Assembly (NCBI GenBank): GCA_024138025.1
Contig: JAMXBD010001442.1
Coordinates: 124,001-188,000, forward strand
DNA: 64,000 nucleotides
Direction: 5' to 3'
Source: Combretum micranthum
Lineage: Eukaryota; Streptophyta; Magnoliopsida; Myrtales; Combretaceae
The notes under the pieces are model-generated. The model did not search any database. It had not been told where the DNA came from and saw only the letters and a list, made by a program, of their open reading frames with translations. Position numbers and translations under genes: made by a program. Every line of letters starts with the position of its first letter. The first letter of the stretch is position 1. Positions 1 through 12,400 of the stretch are shown here, one piece after another.

Positions 1-583
1 CAATTTGATATTTTTAAACAAACTCATATTACTATGAGCTATTCTACATATTTAAACTACATCTCGGCCACTAAGGCTAGAGGTGCTAGATTGTCGGACT
101 TACACTATTGTATTCCGATTAGGGTTTCCAGGTGATTTTTCGGTTTAAGCCTTTACCAATTTGAAAACTGATATTTATGTTTATACAACATATTTAATTT
201 GAGAAATTTATTTTAAATTTTATTTTTGTAAGTATTTAATATATTTTAACATTTTCGGAATTTTTGAATTGGGTTTCATTTCCGAAAGTTAATCGTTATT
301 TACTTTTTAATAATTCGTTTTTAGGATCTATATTACCCGATTTTATAAATCGGAGTCACGTATGGAATTTGTCGTACGTAGTGGTTTTGAATTTGAAGAC
401 CACTGTGTTCTTATTTTATTTTATTTTATTTTTAAAGATTTTCATTTTCTCAAGATTAAGAAGTTTCTGAATTTGTTCGTGTTTTTGGACTAGTTGCAAT
501 TCGGTTTTAATTTGGAGTGATTTTTAGGTTTTATTTTCGAAGTTCATCTTGAAATTATTTATTGAAATTTTCCGAGGCTTACA
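1..583 (-). repeat. Partial Ty3/gypsy LTR (LTR-F), cut by window edge
   Basis: Read on the minus strand, this block starts with TGTAAGCCTCGGAAAATTTC at 583. That is the same style of start as the long gypsy LTRs elsewhere in the window (TGTAAGCCCTCGAA at 44565, TGTAAATCCCGAG at 9409). It abuts the RNase H coding remnant of E0 exactly at the TG end, so it is the 5' end of an LTR that inserted into E0, or a deletion junction. The other end lies outside the window. If it is a solo LTR, the duplicated target on this side would be ATAGC (584-588). Its sequence differs clearly from the E0 5' LTR, so it is unlikely to be the 3' LTR of E0. The 68-residue reading frame at 264-470 is not a gene. Confidence 0.6.
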
Positions 584-1640
584 ATAGCAGCTAATTCCAA
601 ATCATGAGTAGGGTAATTCATTTCATGGGGCTTCAATTGTCTAGAAGCATATGCTATTACTTTTCCATTCTGCATTAATACGTATCCCAAACCATTTTTG
701 GATGCATCACTATATATAGCATATGGATCTTGATCATTGGGTAAGACCAATATTGGTGCTGATACTAATCTCTTTTTCAATTCTTGGAAACTTTTCTCTC
801 GCTTTTCATTCCATTTAAATTTTTCATTTTTCTTTTTCAATTGCATCAATGGTCTTGCAATCTTTGAGAAATCTCGTACAAATTTTCTATAGTATCCTGC
901 TAAGCCCAAGAAACTTCTTATTTTAGTAACTGTCTCGGGTCTTTTCTATTCCACGATGGCTTTGACCTTTGCAGGATCCACAGAAATTCCTTCTCCCAAT
1001 ACAATGTGTCCAAGAAAAGATATGCTCTTAAGCCAAAATTCGCACTTTGACAATTTAGCATATAATTTATTATCCCTCAAAATCTGTAATACACTCCTCA
1101 AATGCTCTTCATGTTGTTCCTCCAATGGTGAATATACCAATATATCATCTATGAACACAATTACACAAATATCCAACAATGGTCAAAAAATTCGATTCAT
1201 CAAATCCATAAATACCGCAGGTGCATTAGTCAATCCGAACGGCATAACAAAAAATTCATAGTGGCCATACCGAGTCCGAAATGCAGTCTTAAGTATATCT
1301 TCTGCCTTGATTCGAATTTGATGATATCCTGATTTGAGATCAATACAGGAAAATACTTTTGCTCTACGTAGTTGATCAAACAAATCATCAATTCCCGGTA
1401 ATTGATACTTGTTCTTGATGGTTACCCTGTTCAATTCCCTATAATCAATACAGAGTCTCAATGAACCATCTTTCTTTTTAACAAATAATACTAGGGCTCC
1501 CCATGGAGATACATTGGGTCTAATGAATCCTTTATCCATCAATTCCTATAATTGCACTTTTAATTCCTTCAATTCTACAAGAGCCATTCAATACGGAGCT
1601 TTTGATACTGGTTATGTTCCAGGCATCAAATCAATAGAGA
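584..1640 (-). pseudogene. E0 reverse transcriptase and RNase H, broken
   Basis: These domains copied the element RNA into DNA and degraded the template. RT fingers and palm are readable at 1183-1542 ([15 protein letters not shown], then [11 protein letters not shown] and the [12 protein letters not shown] block). A TGA stop follows at about 1180, and the catalytic FIDDILVYS continues in the same frame at about 1150. The connection and RNase H follow at 559-945: [24 protein letters not shown] and HDLELAA, with the RNase H Asp and Glu present. Coding homology stops at 584, where an unrelated LTR begins, so the last RNase H Asp and all of integrase are missing. More stops lie upstream (about 1550-1620), where PGT, PVSKAPY and ALVELKE are interrupted by TAA/TAG codons. 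It cannot be functional. Confidence 0.88.
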
Positions 1641-1643
1641 ATT

Positions 1644-2160
1644 CTACTTCTCTTTATGGAGGTAAACCAGGTAATTCATATTAGGTTTCTCTGGTTCTCC
1701 ATCAACAGCTCCTAAAATAATTTCGCTTAACTTCTCAATGCCATCATCATCAACTTCAATGGTTGTTATTTTGGCTCCACTGTCTCGTAGTATTTCTCCT
1801 TGGTACTCCTTTCTTTCTTCTTGACAATTTAGAAATGATATCGTCTTGAGGCAATAATCGATCATAGCTTTTGTGGCAGTCAACCAGGTCATTCCCAAAA
1901 TAACATCATATTTATGCAGATCTACTACAATTAGATTAACAATTGATCCTTGATCCCTAATCTGTATCGAGCATTCTTTCACTATCTCCTGAGTCATAAC
2001 CATGCCTCCTATGGGTGTACTGATCCCTAACCCTTTATTCATAGCTTCACATGTTAACCTAGTTGTCTGGCTAATAAATTGTCTATAAATGAATGTGTTG
2101 CGCCGTTGTCAAATAAAGCATACATTGAATGGTCTTTCACTTGTATTGTTCCTATTTATC
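1644..2160 (-). pseudogene. E0 aspartic protease, broken
   Basis: Retropepsin-type domain that would cleave the gag-pol polyprotein. The active-site strand reads YALFDNGATHSFID at about 2095-2135, with the usual D-S/T-G replaced by D-N-G, followed by an in-frame stop after RQLG. The open part at 1644-2042 carries the second conserved block, VDLHKYDVILGMTWL, typical of plant gypsy proteases. Just before RT, LPGLPP and REVEFSIDLMPG are recognisable in another frame with a TAA between them, so the protease-RT linker is both shortened and shifted. It lies between gag and RT, as expected in gypsy elements. The Asn at the active site may impair catalysis even without the stop. Confidence 0.82.
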
Positions 2161-2379
2161 AATTATACATTACATGTTATTTATGACTTATAAAAGCATT
2201 TATTGTGAATCTAAAGTGTTCGTGTCTCATACTATTGCTTTAAACATAATAACATACCTGCAATGAGCCCGGTATCATTCAAATCAGCTTCATCCAAGAT
2301 GTTTTTAGCATCATCCTCCTCTATCTCCTCCTCATTAGCTAGAGTTCCGTGCATAGCATAGATCCTAACTATTCTAGTA

Positions 2380-3665
2380 TTTTTGCTAGTATTGGTATTG
2401 CCTTCTTTCTGATCCCTTGCTCCAACAACCCCTTTAGATTATGATGATCCAGCCGCTCCAGTACCCCTTTGAGGACAGTAAGTTGATATATGACCGACCT
2501 TCTTACAGATAAAACAGGTCGCACTTGCTAGTTTTGGACACTTGGCAACATTATGTCCACTTTTACCACAATAAAAACATCTATGTTGCAGATGTGGGCA
2601 ATTTCTTGGGTAATGAGCGCCCTTGCATTTCCAATGGTAACATTACTTCTCCCGGTATTTTCCACTTTTGGCATTTCCAATTGGCTTAAAGAATCTCCCT
2701 TTCTTAGGAGCAGTACTCGTTCCTATGTTATCATGAATTCTTTTTCCAAGTGTTTGCCCCCGTTTCTCATACCTCTCCACTTCATATTTTCTAGCGCATT
2801 CTATCACTCGCGCCTTCTCTACCATAGCAGTAAAATCAATAATTTCAAATTCAGCAAGCCTCCTCTGAAAGTGGGGTTCCAATCCAGCCATAAAAGTTTG
2901 CCTTTTTAATTCATCATTTCTTTGTATGCGTCTGGGGCAAATTACAGTAGTCGATTGAATTCATGTTCATACTCATCAACCGTCTTACTCCCTTGGGTCA
3001 AATTCATTAAATCAGTACTATACTTTGCTTTCAAGCTGCCCGGGAAATATTCTTTTAGAAATTCCCATTTAAAAACTCCCTACGTTATAGGATGTGGTAA
3101 TACTCTTTGCTTCGAATCCCACCATATTCTTGCCCTTAATCGTAGCAAGTAGGTTCCATATGGTACCTTAAGAGCTTCAGTATCTAAAACACATCAAATG
3201 AACGCTCAATCTAGGATAACCAATCTTCTGCTTCTTCCGGTTTTCCCGGCATTCCCTCAAAGTATCTGTTACACTTTATAAATTCAGGTAACAAATTCCT
3301 TTGTGGTCTCCAAGGTGGTGGAGGTGGCAATTCATGATCATATCGAGGTGGTCCTTGCACCTCAGCTGTAGATTCGACACGTCGTTCTTGATTTCTTGGT
3401 TCTTCCATAGGTGGTTGAACCTGTGCAACGCGTTCCTCATTTCTCCTAGCAGAAGCTTGAGGCATAGGTGGTGCTCAGCAGGTGGTGCTACAGGTGGTAT
3501 TTTTCTAGCTTGCATGGCTTGTAAAATTAAGGTGTTCTGTTGTTGAATTGCTTGCAAAATAGTCTCCAAATGATTAGGTTGTGGTGCTGGTTCATTATTA
3601 AGCGGATTCCTTTGTACTCTTGCAAGTCTTCCGCTTCTACCTCTCGTTCCCTACACTCTACCATA
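2380..3665 (-). pseudogene. E0 gag (capsid/nucleocapsid), broken
   Basis: Structural protein that packages the element RNA. Reading from about 3665 downwards, an N-terminal Arg/Gly/Pro-rich stretch with a Gln-rich segment (QAIQQQNTLILQAMQ) is followed by the capsid region, with EFIKCNRYFEGMPGKPEEAEDWL at 3211-3300, FLKEYFPG, LTQGSKTVDEYEHEFNRL at about 2960, and residues to 2643. The nucleocapsid at 2465-2640 has two CX2CX4HX4C knuckles, CFYCGKSGHNVAKC and CFICKKVGHISTYC, preceded by a third Cys-rich motif. Stops and frameshifts occur in the capsid part and between capsid and knuckles. Domain order and motifs make the call secure; the exact start is uncertain. Confidence 0.85.
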
Positions 3666-4119
3666 AATTACATATTAAATAAGGTAAGTCTCCTTTATTG
3701 TAACCTTTTCTTATTCAAGTTATTTATGCTCCTTACTGCACTTTTCATGGAGTATCTCATGCATGTGTAAATCTTTCATAATTTAAAATACACATGATAC
3801 TTTCATAACATGAGCATACTTGATTTACTAACTTCACTCACATTTACATAGACACATGATGACATTGATATATGTACATCAAAACATACTTATATTCCAT
3901 AGTAGTGCCATATGTACAACATCAAAAATTGCACTAACCGTCATAACTAATACTAAGTACATCACATCATATAAGAGTTTCTAGAGTTAGTGCTTTATAT
4001 ACAACATCAAAATTTGCACTAACTATCCAACTACTAGATCATCAAAAGAACATCATCATAAGTCATACATATTTACTCTAATTACAACACATAAAATAGC
4101 ATTCTCTCAACTAAACTCT
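3666..4119 (-). other. E0 spacer between gag and extra ORF
   Basis: AT-rich noncoding leader. It contains an imperfect duplication of about 80 bp: a block with 'acaacatcaaaaattgcactaac' near 3915-3940 recurs near 3998-4022. No other signal was seen. Confidence 0.5.
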
Positions 4120-5114
4120 CTAGGGGCTGGGGTAAAGTGGTCTCTTGCCCTTATCTCGGGCATCCAACTGTGGGTACTCATCCTGATCACTGGAGTCGCT
4201 GCTGCTTAACTTGTGGATCTCAACATGCTGTCTAGGTGGAGCTAAACTAAGCTCAGACCCATCAAGCTGTACTCTTTGTGTCTTTAGAGCTTGCTTAACC
4301 TCATGTACAAACACTGCATCCTCACCACATATCCAATCTCCATGTGGCGTTCCTTTCCACGTACTATATTTGCTAAAGGTACTATGTGTGGAATCCAAGA
4401 ATTCTAATTCTTGCGGAACTGGCACACTACTCCTTGTCCTGGTCTTCTTTGCCCTGTCAATATTTTCTTCCAAATCAATACTAGCTACACCTCTTTTATT
4501 TGACCTTCCCCGCCCTCTAACTAGTACCACAGTATCTTGAGTAATCCTATGAGAAAAAGTGTCATAGAAACCACAAGGACTCTGGGCATCTAGCTCAACT
4601 GTCGGTATAATGGCAAGTTGACTTTGTAATACCTCCTTAGGAACTTGCAATTACTGAGATGATACATCATCCACTCATCAGTGTATGGATCAGTGCTACA
4701 TACACCAATGTGGTCCTCCCTAAAATCATGAGCATATATCCAACCTTTGCCAATATACTCCCATATCCTGAAATTTGGAAGGGTCGGCCTCTTGGAATTC
4801 ACTAATACTATAAACACTACATTATCTATTTCTATCGCTTCACCATTCCTACCGACAAATCTTTCAAACCTATAAATTAATTCAATAGTAGAACCTAGAT
4901 TCGGGTGTGCTTTCTCCATTAGAAACAGCCAATCTCTAAAGAGTGGAATCAATCCATGTCTCCATTTACTCAAAATCTGATCCAATGTTTTAGGATTGCC
5001 TGCCAATGCTAGGTCTTCCACCAAGATCCTCAGTCTTCTCCTGTAATCAGTTAAAGTTTCTGAAGGTTGCATACTGAAAACCAACCACTTAACATAACAG
5101 GTTGCTGGATTAAC
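4120..5114 (-). pseudogene. Extra ORF of E0 between PBS and gag, frameshifted
   Basis: Two overlapping minus-strand frames make one coherent coding stretch. The first is open from 5114 to 4590 (about 175 codons) and the second from 4650 to 4120 (176 codons). The first contains ETLTDYRRRLRILVEDLALA and STIELIYRFERFVGRN, which recall the helical capsid fold of gag only weakly. The second is polar, with a basic stretch (VRGRGRSNKRG) and a Ser/Asp-rich tail ending DARDKGKRPLYPSP. A TAA just before the second frame and the frame change near 4650-4680 show decay. The first frame begins directly after a T-rich tract ending in TAG (5115-5117), which looks like a splice acceptor. Gypsy elements such as Ogre carry a sense ORF upstream of gag, but the family of this one is not recognised. 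It could be a captured host exon, a duplicated gag part or an element-specific gene. Confidence 0.5.
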
Positions 5115-5287
5115 CTACACCACAAATAAAATTTGCATGACTAATAATAATCATACAGATCTTATTTTAGGTTCTTAATTCTACCCAAATCTACCCCTAC
5201 CAGTCTTAAACAGGTTCTAAAACTACTACTATGTATACTAATTATCATTTTGTTTTAATTTCATCCTTTCTTATACTTGCAACCATA

Positions 5288-5299
5288 GCTCTGATACCA
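5288..5299 (-). promoter_or_regulatory. Primer-binding site of E0 (tRNA-iMet type)
   Basis: The minus strand reads TGGTATCAGAGC, the usual complement to the 3' end of plant initiator-methionine tRNA. It lies 7 nt inside the 5' LTR end (TGTCACACCCC at 5307). It fixes both the LTR boundary and the element's orientation. Confidence 0.9.
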
Positions 5300-5811
5300 A
5301 CTAAATTGTCACACCCCAATAGTACCCTACTAGTAATACATATAATATAATACAGCCTAATAACCCAGACAATATCTAATACACATATTATTACTAGAAA
5401 CTTTGGAAAGTGACATGAGTTTAACAAAACAGGATCTTTTTGGTTGCATGATAAGAAATAATGAAAGAAAATAAAATCACAATCCCATAAATAAGTCTTA
5501 CTATCTAAATAAAAACTATTACAAACCATGAAACTTTCTAAGTTCTCGGATAATAAAATTGATGCACTAACACCAATTAATACATATAAATAGTAAAACT
5601 ATTTTCCTGTTTCCAAGACTCTTCTAGCTTTAGAAACCTACCGGCTCTAAGCTCCGAGAAGCCACCAACCAAGGCTTAAGTGTCATCCTGTAAGGACTGT
5701 AGGAGTGTGAGCATAAACCACGGGCTCAGTGAATAACAGAACTTATCACACAACAAGCAAGTTATTATCAATCATATGTAATGCATCAATCAAACACATG
5801 AACAATTATAA

Positions 5812-5860
5812 GCTTGGACAAACCGGAATCCAAACAGGATGGAGATTTACGCCTCTCATC
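5812..5860 (-). promoter_or_regulatory. Tandem hairpin pair in E0 LTR
   Basis: On the minus strand the first stem is gatgaga (5854-5860) with tctccatc (5838-5845, one bulge). After 2 nt comes a second stem, gtttgga (5829-5835) with tccaagc (5812-5818), including one G-U pair and a loop containing ttccgg. It matches in position the hairpins in LTRs A-D, but with different stem bases. Confidence 0.5.
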
Positions 5861-8102
5861 GAGGTTGAAGGAAAACCGATCTATGAATTACCTACCCAGG
5901 AGAAATTAAGTACACAGGAAAGCCACAATCCTCACAATTATTATCCCTTTATGTTAATGTTGTTTTAAACACTCATTTCCTGTTTTAAGCCTTAGAAACT
6001 CCACTAAGTGTTTCACATTTCACAGCGATATCATGGGCGGCGTCCTTCATTACCAGTTAGTTCCCATGGAACCGACAGAACAAAGGTAAACTTGAGTAGA
6101 ATTACTAGCCTCTTGAATAGAAAAACCAAGTATTACCAAAGAACCGAAATTCTAACGCGTAGTAGGCTATCACATAATTATAATGCAGTATGTGCAATTT
6201 ATGCAATGCATGTATCATTTTACTTATGATTTCGATAATTTTTAGTCAGGTTATAGTGTTCAAACTTTATTCAGACACTCAACATGCTTCACATACAGTA
6301 AATTCACAAGTAATCCATTATCACTTTTATTTAATATTATTTATCAATCAAATAATCCAAAACAGCAAGCAAAACCCAAATCCCATATACACATGAGTTC
6401 ATCTTTATTATTCTTGTATTATAATGCAGCTAAACTACAATCACAAACAATGTAGTAAGTCTGAGTTACTCACCTGCTCATATTGATCAATCGTACTAAT
6501 CGACCGGAAATCCTCAATAGTATCAAAATTACCTATGAGATGAAAATTTTCATCAATAATATTTATAAATAGAATATTAAATTCCTACGAGTGTCTAAGT
6601 GTCCTATGTCAGTATTTGATATTATTACTACTGTTTATATCGCTTTCTTAAAGTATTGATTCTTATACAAAAAGAATTTCTATTGTTTAATTCTGTTAAG
6701 TTTCTTTTGATTATATATTATTTTAGAGGATCTCATTTTATCATCTAAACTCTCATTCATATCCTAAGCTCATTCATAACTTATAGAGATATTAATATGT
6801 ATAATTTCAATGAATTTGCTCATAATATTTTTCTTGTAATGTAGAACTTTTAATCATGCTTTTAAAGCTTGTTTTATCAAGTTTTATGTTCATATAAGGT
6901 TTTAGAAGCATTAGACATGAATTTAGACTGGTTTAGATGAAATTTGAGTTTGTTTTGTTCACTTCATTCCTAAATCCGAATTTACTATTACCATATTTAT
7001 AATATTTCTAAGTTGTTGTCTTCCTTAATCAACAGTATCTAAACATTTCTAATACATTAACAATCCATCTACTTGAATTCATCAATGGATTAACAACTTC
7101 TTCCAACTACATAACTATTCTTCAATGCTAAACAATTTTCCAAATGTCTATACATAAGTATAATAAGGATATGTTGATAGTTTAGAATTTACCTTGGCTT
7201 GGAATGGAAAAGGATTTCCAACTCTCTTTCTAAGCAAGAATCAAACCTATATCAAAGGTTAGATGATAAGTTCCTAACTAAATTGTAAGTTAACTACATT
7301 AACTATAATGAAGGTTTACTAATTCTAACAAATATTCTTACCTTGTTAAGCTAGGTTCCCACTTGGATCTTATGGTAAAAGACTTTTTAACTTGGTTTTA
7401 GATGTTGATGGAGAGGAGGAATTGATGTTCTTAATGTGCTTGGTGTATAGATAGAATATGGGAAGTAAACTAGAGGTTTATGTCTTGTCTTAAGAGGTTT
7501 CCAAGCTAAGTAAAGGTGTTGCAAAGGAGGAAAAATTATAGGCCGAACGAAACTTTTTGTAGTTGTATTTTTAGAGTGGTTTTTGAGGGAGTTTGAGCTA
7601 AATTTGGAGCAACTTAAGCCTATATATATGTACTAAGGCTAGACTAAGTTTAGGAGACTAAAGAAAGTGTTTTGGGCTTAAGAAGGACTCAAACTTGCAG
7701 CTGGAAATTTTCATACGAATTTGGCAACTTTGGATAACAAATTTAGACTTTGTTTTGACAGATTTGTGGCTAACTTTGAGGGGCATTAATTGTATTTGTT
7801 TGGTAGTTAATTAATTCCATTTATATGTATAAATTAGGAGCTCCACTTGTTTGAAAATCGAGTCAAAAATCGGATGGAATCTAAAGTTGAAAAAGTTGAA
7901 TTTCTAAAAGTTTTTCTTGATTTTTTTGTATAGATTTCTATATCTGATTTTTAATTAATTATTGGTGTTTGAAGTGTCCATTTAAAGTCCTTCTTTTGGT
8001 ATTTAATTAGTAAAAAAATCAGCTCAAATGATCCTAGGAATCCTACAAAAATTGGAACTCAAATTGGGTATGTGTGCTGATGTATTCTTGTTGAATTCTC
8101 CT

Positions 8103-8560
8103 CTGTTGCAGCTGGTTGGATCCGATTTTACAAGAACATTTGGAGTTGTTTTTGGTTGTTTATTTGAGCTGAAATTCTTGTCATTTATTGTTGCTCATAT
8201 GTGGAGTGTTTTGGTTGGACAATAAGTCAGTTTCATTTGGATTTTTCAGCTCAAATTTCGGATCAAAGTTGGACAGAAAAATGGAAATTTTGCAGCTAGA
8301 ATTTCTTTTTGTTGCTGCTGATCATGGGACTTTGAGTTCCGATTTGCAACTGTTTCTTTCTTTCATTTGGTCTGAAATTCTTGTACATTAAATATGGGTA
8401 ATAGGTGGAGCTTTTGGGTTGGTTGGAGTGTCTTTTTCAAGTTAAATTTGAGTGTTAAATTCAGAGCAAAGTTGGATAAAGAATCAGCTTGTTGCAACCG
8501 AATTTCCCTTTGCCTGCTGCTACTACTCTGCTCCAACTTGAAGGCTCTATTTCTTAAGTT
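8103..8560 (-). repeat. Diverged ~190-200 bp tandem repeat, three units
   Basis: Units begin near 8103 (tgcagctggttgg), 8290 (tgcagctagaatttc) and 8486 (gcttgttgcaaccgaattt). Each is followed by 'gttgctgctg'-like and 'tgaaattcttg' blocks and a 'gtggag..ttttggttgg' block (8202, 8405). The copies are clearly diverged. The repeat lies inside the E0 LTR and makes it longer. Confidence 0.6.
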
Positions 8561-9409
8561 GCATTTGTTTATTTTCTCTGTTCCAATTGCGGATGCTTCA
8601 CGTGAAGATGAAGTGAACTTTGGCTAGGAATTAAATTTGCTGCTTCGTGATTTCAACGTGTTGGGCGTGGAGAATTTTCACTTGGAGCCTTCCGTGATTT
8701 CCATTTCCGTTATTTGCTTCAGGGTTCGAATCGTCATTTTTTTTTTACTTGTTTACTAGTTGTTTAATTATAATTAACTAAAATATTTTTACTAATATTA
8801 AATTATAAACGTATATCTATAACAGTTACGTATGAGTTTTATCTAAATAAATTTATCTAAGTTACTACAAAAATTCTAGATTATTTATATATTCAAATTT
8901 TTAGGTTAAAGTTTGCACGATTAATTTTTTTTAGTATTTTAACTTACACAGTTGAATTATTCAAATTCAATAAATAAAATTAGGAACCAAGTCCTAATAA
9001 ATTTAGAATTTCCTATCAAGTATAACAATGGGTTTGGAATTTTTATTTTAGATCTAGATTAATAATTATTGGTCGGTATTAGTATCTATTATGTATTTAT
9101 AATCTTAGTAATTCATCTTTGGATTATTTTTTTATACCGATAAGCTCTATTAATAAACTGTATCTTATCGGTTTTGAAATCTAGAGCTACTTGTAATTAT
9201 ATCTTGAATTATCAGTTCAAGATACGAAATCTCGTTTTTGCTATCTATTAAGGTCCAGGAAATTTTTATTCGGGTTTTTCAAACTAAGAATGAGTTTATT
9301 ACAACTGATAGATCTATTCTAGGATTTTTATCGGGTTCTAAATTCACTATCTAATTTATGCTTTCTATTTTATTATTATATACTATTATGAAAAATCTCG
9401 GGATTTACA

Positions 9410-12400
9410 ATTGCAACACATATTTTCGAAAAAATTACAGACCTCTCATGTTCGAAAACACACTTTTTATCAAAGTTTTCATTTCCAAACTTCACTCAAA
9501 CTCATTTCCCACACCATACCTTAACCTATATGTATTTTAACTCCTTTTAACACACAAAACCTACACTTTAACTTCATCAAATATTCATTTTCACCAATTC
9601 AAACACAAACCGTACCCTACTTCATTTAACCTACACACTTCATAACACTACTATCCCATACTTTAATCATCCAAACACTTCAAATCACATGTTTAACATA
9701 TACTAAAAGCTCTTTTACTATCGATAAACTATTTAAACTACCATTAACACATAAAACTCATCCAATCACATATTTAGCATTTGAACCTTATGCACATAGG
9801 TAGCCTACTAACAAATATACATATAACAAACAACACACATACCTTAAGAGACTTTAATTTTGGAGAAAAACACTTGAACCACTTGTCTCACTTGGGATTA
9901 TGACCTTCACTTTGTTTAGGGCTTGGAGTATAGGGTTTTGAAACAAATAGGAGGAGAAACAAAAAGAAGAAGATAATGAAATTCGTGTGAAATTTTTTGG
10001 TAGATTTTAGAGGTTGTTTTCTTCATCAAATGGGGCTGATGTTTATCTAAACTTTGACTTTAGGGGCTGCCTAAACATAGGCTTTAATTGGCATGGGTTT
10101 GGGCTTGAGTTTTGGCCTAAAATCAATGCTTTTGGGGCTTGTTTCTATCCAATTTTTCTGCTATGTTTAGGAATACGCATTAAGCATAATTTAACTTGTC
10201 TTAAACAAATTTTCACATACTTCATGACACTAACATCAATACAAGCACCATATAAATATCAATAACACTTATACTAATATTCACATTCACTAATACAAAC
10301 ACATATACTAGCATAAATCATATTCATCATGCTTCATGATCATGCATAAATTCATTAACTCATTTACAAAATATGATTGGGAAATTTATGGCTATTTCAG
10401 TATTAGTTCATTTAGAATGCTTATCCTAGCACGCAACACACAAGTCACTATGTATCTGATACAAAAACTATATTCTGCACAGATAAATGACAGACTATAA
10501 GTTAGTATAGGGAATAGACTCTTGACGAATATTTGCTTAAAGATTGCTTCATATAAGTATTTAAATCGATTATTGATTTATTTTAAACTCATATAAAATA
10601 CTCCTGTTTCTAGTGAATATTCATTTGAAACAACATAATCACTTTATTATACATAAGCAATCTTGAACCAATTATAAATTCTTATGGTATTGTATGAGTT
10701 CACTAGTTAATTAATAATTAAGTGCAAATTGTTGGCTTCTAAGGAATTTACTAAGCCAATATTAGTTAATAAGTTTACATATGGCCAAGTTGGATAGAAT
10801 CAATCAATCAAGTTATTGAACTTATTTTATGGTAATTAAGTTCTTAAAATGGTAATTTTAATAACATATCTTATAATCAATCTAATAAACTTTTTATTAA
10901 GTATAAAAAATCATTTAAAATATAATTATTCTATTTATATAAGTTATAATCTATTTTTACATCTAAATATGCTATGGTATCTAAATTAGTTTCCTGTTAT
11001 ATTCATACTATCTTATAAAACCATATTTATATCTATTTTATTAAATAAATTCCTAAAATCAAAATAATTAATTGTTCATCTCAAAATTCATATTTTAATA
11101 TGAAAACATATTATTTACATTTATTTTATATTCATTTGATTAGAATTACTTTACCTTAAATTCCAATATTCAATTTCCTATAGAAAACCAAAGTGCATCA
11201 AACTTTAATAAATTGGTTCGCTATCTTAGACATGGGTTTTTAAGCTTAAATTTTTATGCAGATTATCTAACACATATGTTAAAATTTTCATGAGTTTACT
11301 TGGCCTAAACTGCTTAGTCAATTAGGGTTTTAATTTCAATTTCATCTAATCTGGTCGGAAACAGGGGATAGCATTGGCGACCGATCAATTTGATCAAATT
11401 TAACCATATATTCGACCGGTTCATGTCCGGTTCTTTACACCAAATTAAAGTAGGCATATTAATTTTCAAATTTTTATGATTTTACCCAAAACTAAGAAGA
11501 AAAAGTCACTGGTTCAGCCCTATACATTTATGCCACTGCTGCTAGTCGAAATATTGTTTTGCTATTTATTAATTTAATTTTTTTAAATAGTAAATGTATT
11601 TCAAAAATCACAAAAATTTCCTTTTTGTATATAAACATGTTAAACTATCACTTTTATGAATTTCATCCAAAAAAATTCATTTAATATTTTATTTAAATTT
11701 TATAATCCAACCTGTCTATACTGATATATATGCATAGAAATTGATTTTCCAGCATCTTTAAATCATCTAAAACATGTTTATTCTATGTTCATTATCTAGT
11801 ATATACTTAGATTTATATTTCAAAAATTAAATCACATATCAAGACTTAAACCATCATTATCTACACTAATTCCACAATTTCCATCATATTAGCAATATAC
11901 ACATACTTGCATATATATAGTTGACAATTTCCTTTCAATAAAACACATCAATCCAGCATAATCGTACATTTATATGCATATTTCAACATGCATATATATA
12001 TATATATATATACACATACATACTATAATTTCACTAATAAACAACTATTATAACATAGATATATATATACATGTTCATTCCGGTTTTCATGCATGCATAC
12101 CTACATACATATATATATATATCAATGAATACTTAGATTTAAGATTGTTTTTAGTAATTTACATGAATATATATATATATCATTAATATAATCAAATATA
12201 TTAATTACAATTACTTGCTTAAATTAGCAAAATCAACCAAATAGTTGCCTCTACTACTACTTCTACCACTCAAGAGTTGATGAAGCTTCCTCAAGCTTAT
12301 TTTTCCTAACTTCAACCTTGTTTCTAGTCTTAATTTTCACCTAAGAAATTGATTGAAATAGAGGTTAGGTTAATGGGGTAAAAGATGATATTAAGAGGCA

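Larger units (their letters stand above)
584..9409 (-). mobile_element. Decayed Tekay/del-like Ty3/gypsy retrotransposon (E0)
   Basis: Minus-strand gypsy element. In transcript order it has a 4.1-kb 5' LTR, a PBS matching initiator-Met tRNA, an extra ORF region, gag with zinc knuckles, aspartic protease, reverse transcriptase, and an RNase H cut off at 584 by another LTR. Integrase and the 3' LTR are not in the window. The order protease-RT-RNase H is that of gypsy. The protease core DNGATHSFI and the RT motif FIDDILVYS fit the chromovirus Tekay/del branch; the lineage call is inference. Several in-frame stops and small deletions show that it is long dead. Confidence 0.85.
5307..9409 (-). repeat. 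5' LTR of E0 (4.1 kb)
   Basis: The boundaries are TGTCACACCCC at 5307, next to the PBS, and (minus strand) TGTAAATCCCGAG starting at 9409, giving TG...CA ends and 4103 bp. The length matches solo LTR A (4133 bp). A possible TATA box (minus TATATATAG) lies at about 7619-7628. It contains a threefold tandem repeat (8103-8560) and the tandem hairpin pair (5812-5860) shared with the other long LTRs. Small reading frames at 5245-6396 and 8028-8627 are chance ORFs in LTR sequence. The outer boundary is inferred from the conserved LTR start. Confidence 0.7.

Noticed and set aside
4211..4540. Plus-strand 109-codon frame
   Set aside because: Antisense shadow of the extra ORF of E0.
8028..8627. Run of three plus-strand frames (65-77 codons) that could look like a small gene cluster
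   Set aside because: They lie in the E0 LTR tandem repeat, overlap one another, and show no domain or codon signal.
8718..8731. ggttcgaatcg resembling a Pol III B box (possible tRNA or SINE)
   Set aside because: No A box at the right distance, no cloverleaf, and no target duplication.
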